A stretch of DNA of 9,355 nt, from positions 1 through 9,355 of the forward strand of contig JAAZCB010001248.1 in the NCBI GenBank assembly GCA_012513545.1, given 5' to 3'. The position numbers and the translations under genes are program-made. This stretch comes from Clostridiaceae bacterium (GTDB lineage: Bacteria > Bacillota_A > Clostridia > Acetivibrionales > Acetivibrionaceae). The notes below the pieces were generated by a model. It was given only the letters and a program-made list of their open reading frames with translations. It was not told the origin of the DNA and did no database searches. This document shows, piece after piece, positions 6,052 to 9,355 of the stretch; position 1 is the first letter of the stretch; each line of letters begins with the position of its first letter.

Positions 6052-7431
6052 TTATGTTAAAACCTTTTGCACTTGTTCATAACTTATCTCTGATGAAATA
6101 AACTTGTTCTTTCGTTTAATCATATTTCCCGTATGTATTAACATATCTTTAAACTCGTCATCCCTCTTTAATTGGAAAATATCCTGGGTTATATATCCAT
6201 CCCTGTCAGCATCAATTATCTCTGTTATCTGGACCACCCTTCTTGAGCCATCATAGAGCTTAGCAAGATGAACAATAAATTCTACCGCCGATGCTATCTG
6301 CTGTCTTACCGATACAAGCGGTAATTCTACCCCTGAAATCAAAACCATTGTCTCAAGCCTGCTCAGCATATCTATTGAAGAATTGGCATGCCCGGTAGAT
6401 AATGACCCGTCATGCCCTGTATTCATGGCTTGCAGCATATCCAGGGCTTCTCCGCCACGCACTTCACCAACAATTATTCTATCCGGCCTCATTCTAAGGG
6501 CACTCCTGACAAGATCTCTCATAGTTATTTCTCCTCTTCCTTCGATGTTTGGAGGCCTCGTTTCCAGACGGACAAGATTATTTATACCTGTTATTTTAAG
6601 TTCTGCTGAATCTTCGATTGTTATAATTCTCTCATCTTTGTTTATAAAGCTGCTGAGAGCATTTAAAAAAGTTGTCTTTCCGCTTCCTGTCCCCCCAGAT
6701 ACAATAATGTTATATTTTGCTTTCACCAGGTATTTGAGGAAAAGTGCAACATTTTCAGACAAAGCTCCGAATTCAACCAGTTGACTCATTGTATAAGGAT
6801 TCTCCGGAAATTTTCTGATTGTAATTACAGAGCCATCCAAAGAAACTGTGTTTAACGCGATATTAACCCTGAATCCATTTGGAAGTCTTGCGTCAACAAT
6901 CGGATTGCTTTCATCAACTTTCCTGTTTATCGGTGCTACAATTTTTTCAATAACATATAAAAGTTCATCATTATTATTAAATGTTAAGGGTTCTCCCCTT
7001 TTATTCATCGCAACTTCTATTCTTCCATTCCTTTCAACAAAAATCTTCTGTGTTCCATTAACCATTATTTCAGTTATAGATGGATCTTTTATCAAAGGAT
7101 CAAGAACTCCATAACCGAACATGGTCTGAATCAGCATTTCCAGTATATCGGCCTTGTCGTATGAGTCAAGGTATATATTGAGATGATTTTTCTGCACTGT
7201 ATCCTCTATCATTGACCATGCTTCTTTTTTGATAAGTTCAAACTTATTAACAGAGTCAATATCTGATATGGAATACTTATCAATAAGCTTTTCCCTTATT
7301 TTCTTTAACAGTTCCAATTTATTATCGACAAGCCTTATATTTACTTCTTTGGTTTTACTCCTCATTTGTTTTGCATGCAATTGATTTGCTATTGACAGCT
7401 GTCTTTCTTTTATTAGCCTTTCTACCCTCAT
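6052..7431 (-). CDS. tadA: TadA/CpaF-type Tad pilus assembly ATPase
   Basis: This 459-residue cytoplasmic secretion ATPase would power Flp pilus extension as a hexamer at the TadB/TadC platform. The motifs are complete: Walker A GGTGSGKT at 246-253 with Lys252, the Asp box TIEDSAEL at 271-278, Walker B IIVGEVRGGEALD at 319-331, and the His box STGHANS at 345-351. The N-terminal domain (FGYGVLDPLIKDPSITEIMVNG, 105-126, and IVDARLPNG, 178-186) is typical of the CpaF family, and the length is normal. The ATG start is preceded by GCGGGG, a modest ribosome site, 11 nt after the tadZ stop. Nothing suggests loss of activity. The identity is firm; the split between TadA and CpaF is only a naming matter. 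Confidence 0.96.
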   Translation of the reverse strand: MRVERLIKERQLSIANQLHAKQMRSKTKEVNIRLVDNKLELLKKIREKLIDKYSISDIDSVNKFELIKKEAWSMIEDTVQKNHLNIYLDSYDKADILEMLIQTMFGYGVLDPLIKDPSITEIMVNGTQKIFVERNGRIEVAMNKRGEPLTFNNNDELLYVIEKIVAPINRKVDESNPIVDARLPNGFRVNIALNTVSLDGSVITIRKFPENPYTMSQLVEFGALSENVALFLKYLVKAKYNIIVSGGTGSGKTTFLNALSSFINKDERIITIEDSAELKITGINNLVRLETRPPNIEGRGEITMRDLVRSALRMRPDRIIVGEVRGGEALDMLQAMNTGHDGSLSTGHANSSIDMLSRLETMVLISGVELPLVSVRQQIASAVEFIVHLAKLYDGSRRVVQITEIIDADRDGYITQDIFQLKRDDEFKDMLIHTGNMIKRKNKFISSEISYEQVQKVLT

Positions 7432-7442
7432 ATAAACCCCGC

Positions 7443-8216
7443 TTAATATTTCAAGCTTATAATTGTACTTGCTATATCCTGGAAACGCATATAAGCCTTC
7501 TTATTGTATTTTAAATGAATCTGGTCTCCCCTGTTTATAAAATTTTGATATTTTTTTATGTATAAAGGTATTTCTCCTATTGTCTCAAACCCAATCTCTG
7601 TTTCAAATTCAAGGTTGTTAAATCCTGAGTATCTACTACACATATTAATAATAACTTTGAATTTGTTCTTTTCCAGAACACACTTTTCAATAACTTCCTT
7701 GAAAAGCATCATTTTCCATCCACAGGATACGTCCTGAATTACAGGCATAAAAACATAATCCACCATCTCAAACAATATCAGATTCTTAACACTTAATTCT
7801 GATGAAGTATCAATAACAATCATATTATAACCAAGGCTTCTGACACTGTTTATAATATCTCTTACGTACTCCTGGCTCAAAGCTTCCACTCTGATAGGAT
7901 TCCCTCCGGTAAGCACATCGAGATTACCCTGCACACTACTTTTTACAATTGAACCCTTTAAGGCTTCATTAAATCTCATCGGCTCCTTGATGTTTACTTC
8001 AAGGTCTAAATGCGTAATAACAGATGACAGTCCATTACCGCCCTTCATAGGTATCCTTAACGAGGACATTATACTTCCATAAATAGACATATCTATCAAC
8101 AATGTTTTAAATCCCCGCATTGCAGCGAAAATCGCCGTATTTAAAGATAATGTAGACTTTCCGGTTCCTCCTTGGGGCGAATAAAACATTACCGTCTTTG
8201 GTTTTCTATTATTCAT
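7443..8216 (-). CDS. tadZ: TadZ/CpaE-type MinD-superfamily localisation protein with altered active site
   Basis: This 257-residue MinD/ParA-like protein would place the Tad machine in the cell. It has no N-terminal receiver-like domain: the P-loop starts at residue 12 (YSPQGGTGKST). Lys20 of the phosphate loop is present, but the deviant-Walker signature Lys is Gln15. The Walker A' region reads LLIDMS at 39-44, so Asp42 is kept while the hydrolytic Asp expected at 44 is Ser. Walker B-type VIDTSS surrounds Asp136. The protein may bind nucleotide but hydrolyse poorly, which fits a scaffold. The family is clear from context and fold; biochemical behaviour is inferred. GGAGAGAG at 8224-8231 supports the ATG. 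It lies 45 nt after cpaB and 11 nt before tadA. Confidence 0.87.
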   Translation of the reverse strand: MNNRKPKTVMFYSPQGGTGKSTLSLNTAIFAAMRGFKTLLIDMSIYGSIMSSLRIPMKGGNGLSSVITHLDLEVNIKEPMRFNEALKGSIVKSSVQGNLDVLTGGNPIRVEALSQEYVRDIINSVRSLGYNMIVIDTSSELSVKNLILFEMVDYVFMPVIQDVSCGWKMMLFKEVIEKCVLEKNKFKVIINMCSRYSGFNNLEFETEIGFETIGEIPLYIKKYQNFINRGDQIHLKYNKKAYMRFQDIASTIISLKY

Positions 8217-8261
8217 AAAACAACTCTCTCCAAATTAAAGTACTTCAGTTTTTACAATTAC

Positions 8262-8978
8262 TTACTTTAAGAATTTATCAATATTAGAAGGAAAAACTAT
8301 TTCATTCTCTCCTTCTGTAGGGTTGAGCGCAAGATCCAGATTACCGTTTCTCTTTGCCCAGGCAATATCAACCGCCTGCTGAGGTTCAACAACCAGTGTG
8401 ATATTCTGCTGTACAGCACCTTTGCTACCGTTAAAGGTTTCTATGTCAAACACTTCAATATGCTGAAGTATAGTAAATGAGAAAGACTTTTCACTACCAC
8501 CGTCTGAGGTAAAAATAACGTCAACCCAGTCACCTGCTTTCAGCTTATTGTTCAGGGCACCGTGAGAATCGAGCCTGATTGTAATAAGCCTTTTATTTCC
8601 AGATAAAAAATAGGCCTTGTTAATCGCACCGTTTTCAGTAATAATTTCTTTCTCCAGAAATGATTGTCTGGTTCCAACTATCACATCTTTCCGGCTGTCT
8701 ATTATCTCTCCCTTTTTTATCCTGACTTTCGATATTGCGTTTTCAAGGTCAGTTATGCTTGTAAATGCATTAGATGCCAGTATTTGCTTTTCTTTCTTAC
8801 CAATGCTTATTTCCTTTAACATTCCCGGCTTTATCCAATTCCTTTCGTCGATGTCATGGGCTGCTACTACTACCGTAACCTCATCATTTAATGATTTTAA
8901 ATATGTAAACGTAAGAAAAGATATTATTACTGCCAGAAATAAAGCCAATACAATTTTAATTTTTGTATATAGTGTCAT
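8262..8978 (-). CDS. cpaB: CpaB/RcpC-type Flp pilus assembly protein
   Basis: This 238-residue protein has one N-terminal membrane anchor at about residues 8-27 and an exported remainder. Residues 34-100 form a SAF domain (VTVVVAAHDIDERNWIKPGM). Residues 115-225 match the RcpC/CpaB region, with LITIRLD, LKAGDWVDVIFT, LVVEPQQAVDIAWA and NLDLALNP. In Tad systems CpaB/RcpC works outside the membrane and helps the pilus pass or attach to the envelope. No secretin is seen next to it, as expected for a single-membrane cell. GGGGAAGG lies just before the ATG and abuts the TAG stop of the upstream regulator, with a 13-nt gap, so coupling with the regulator is likely. The length is near normal for the Gram-positive form. 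Confidence 0.88.
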   Translation of the reverse strand: MTLYTKIKIVLALFLAVIISFLTFTYLKSLNDEVTVVVAAHDIDERNWIKPGMLKEISIGKKEKQILASNAFTSITDLENAISKVRIKKGEIIDSRKDVIVGTRQSFLEKEIITENGAINKAYFLSGNKRLITIRLDSHGALNNKLKAGDWVDVIFTSDGGSEKSFSFTILQHIEVFDIETFNGSKGAVQQNITLVVEPQQAVDIAWAKRNGNLDLALNPTEGENEIVFPSNIDKFLK

Positions 8979-8991
8979 TTGCGACCTTCCC

Positions 8992-9355
8992 CTAACCGAA
9001 ATTCTCCAATAAATCCCTGCACAAAATCAATACGGCAGTATCTGTCTTATTCTTAGTTCCGCATTTTTCGTATATATGTTTTAAGTGTGTCTTGACTGTA
9101 GCCTCCGAAATATACATCTCCTGTGCGATTTCAAAATTTGAGCGTCCTTTTAGCAACCTGTATATTACCTCTCTTTCTTTGATTGAAAAAGCATCCAGCT
9201 GAAAGTTAATGTATTTATCAGTAAGTACGCTGGCATATCCTGTAAGCTTTTTTACTATATTGAGCTTGTTCATCTCATATTCTATATTATGAGACAAACT
9301 TTCGATAAAAACCCTCAAACCATTTACATTATTGCATTTATATGAAGATAGGCTC
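8992..9355 (-). CDS. LuxR-family transcriptional regulator (5' partial)
   Basis: The frame is open to the right edge, so the TTG at 9318 is not the true start; about 120 residues are visible. The C-terminal 60 residues form a GerE/LuxR helix-turn-helix: SIKEREVIYRLLKGRSNFEI, then AQEMYISEATVKTHLKHIYE and a KCGTKNKTDTAVLIL end. This closely follows the LuxR consensus of REREVL, EIA and TVKTHL. The N-terminal visible part is helical (ESLSHNIEYEMNKLNIVKKL) and does not look like a response-regulator receiver end. The sensory domain, if any, lies outside. It is the first visible gene of the tad operon, 13 nt upstream of cpaB, so it probably controls pilus expression. Its DNA target and signal cannot be read here. 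Confidence 0.85.
   Translation of the reverse strand, partial: SLSSYKCNNVNGLRVFIESLSHNIEYEMNKLNIVKKLTGYASVLTDKYINFQLDAFSIKEREVIYRLLKGRSNFEIAQEMYISEATVKTHLKHIYEKCGTKNKTDTAVLILCRDLLENFG

Noticed and set aside
6383..6784. 133-codon plus-strand frame inside tadA
   Set aside because: It is antisense to the Walker motifs of the ATPase; the length follows from the codon bias of the real gene.
8617..9012. 131-codon plus-strand frame across cpaB and the regulator end
   Set aside because: It is antisense to two well-supported genes and lacks a Shine-Dalgarno.
1..9355. CRISPR array, tRNA, rRNA or intact insertion sequence
   Set aside because: No regularly spaced repeats, cloverleaf-like sequence or transposase motifs were seen on either strand.

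Overview
The window is low-GC, Gram-positive-type DNA, most likely from a clostridial (Ruminiclostridium/Acetivibrio-like) member of the Firmicutes. This rests on the AT-rich base use, strong AGGAGG-type ribosome binding sites, some TTG/GTG starts, and a Tad pilus locus of the monoderm kind in which no secretin gene is seen. The genus is inference.

Left third (1-2663, + strand): a large surface or secreted protein, cut by the left edge, combines an adhesin-like beta-sandwich, an M23 (LytM) endopeptidase-like domain, a peptidoglycan-binding domain and a C-terminal tail like those on polymorphic-toxin proteins. Immediately downstream lies a 100-residue multi-pass membrane protein with a perfect Shine-Dalgarno. 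The pair could be an effector with a membrane immunity protein, but this is inference. The M23 domain keeps its three zinc ligands but has Val in place of the first His of the HxH motif.

Middle (2664-3001): a convergent intergenic stretch of about 340 bp with three hairpins that share an ACAGGGG core. It holds no convincing gene.

Right two-thirds (3002-9355, all - strand): a compact Tad/Flp (type IVc) pilus operon. In transcription order it reads: LuxR-type regulator (cut by the right edge), cpaB/rcpC, tadZ/cpaE, tadA/cpaF, flp pilin, tadE, a tadG-like pseudopilin, a tadC-type platform protein and a tadB-type platform protein. Gaps are mostly 1-45 nt. The exception is an 81-nt gap after flp that carries a strong 17-bp hairpin. 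TadA powers assembly, TadB and TadC form the membrane platform, TadZ localises the machine, CpaB is the periplasmic/wall-side assembly protein, Flp is the major pilin, and TadE and the TadG-like protein are minor components. No prepilin peptidase (TadV/CpaA) is in the window, so it must be supplied from elsewhere.

Points most worth a second look are the toxin-like tail with its membrane neighbour, the altered M23 active site, a TadZ that lacks both the signature lysine and the hydrolytic aspartate of the MinD/ParA family, the flp-tadE hairpin, and a TadG-like protein in TadE register that has lost the Glu+5 processing residue.
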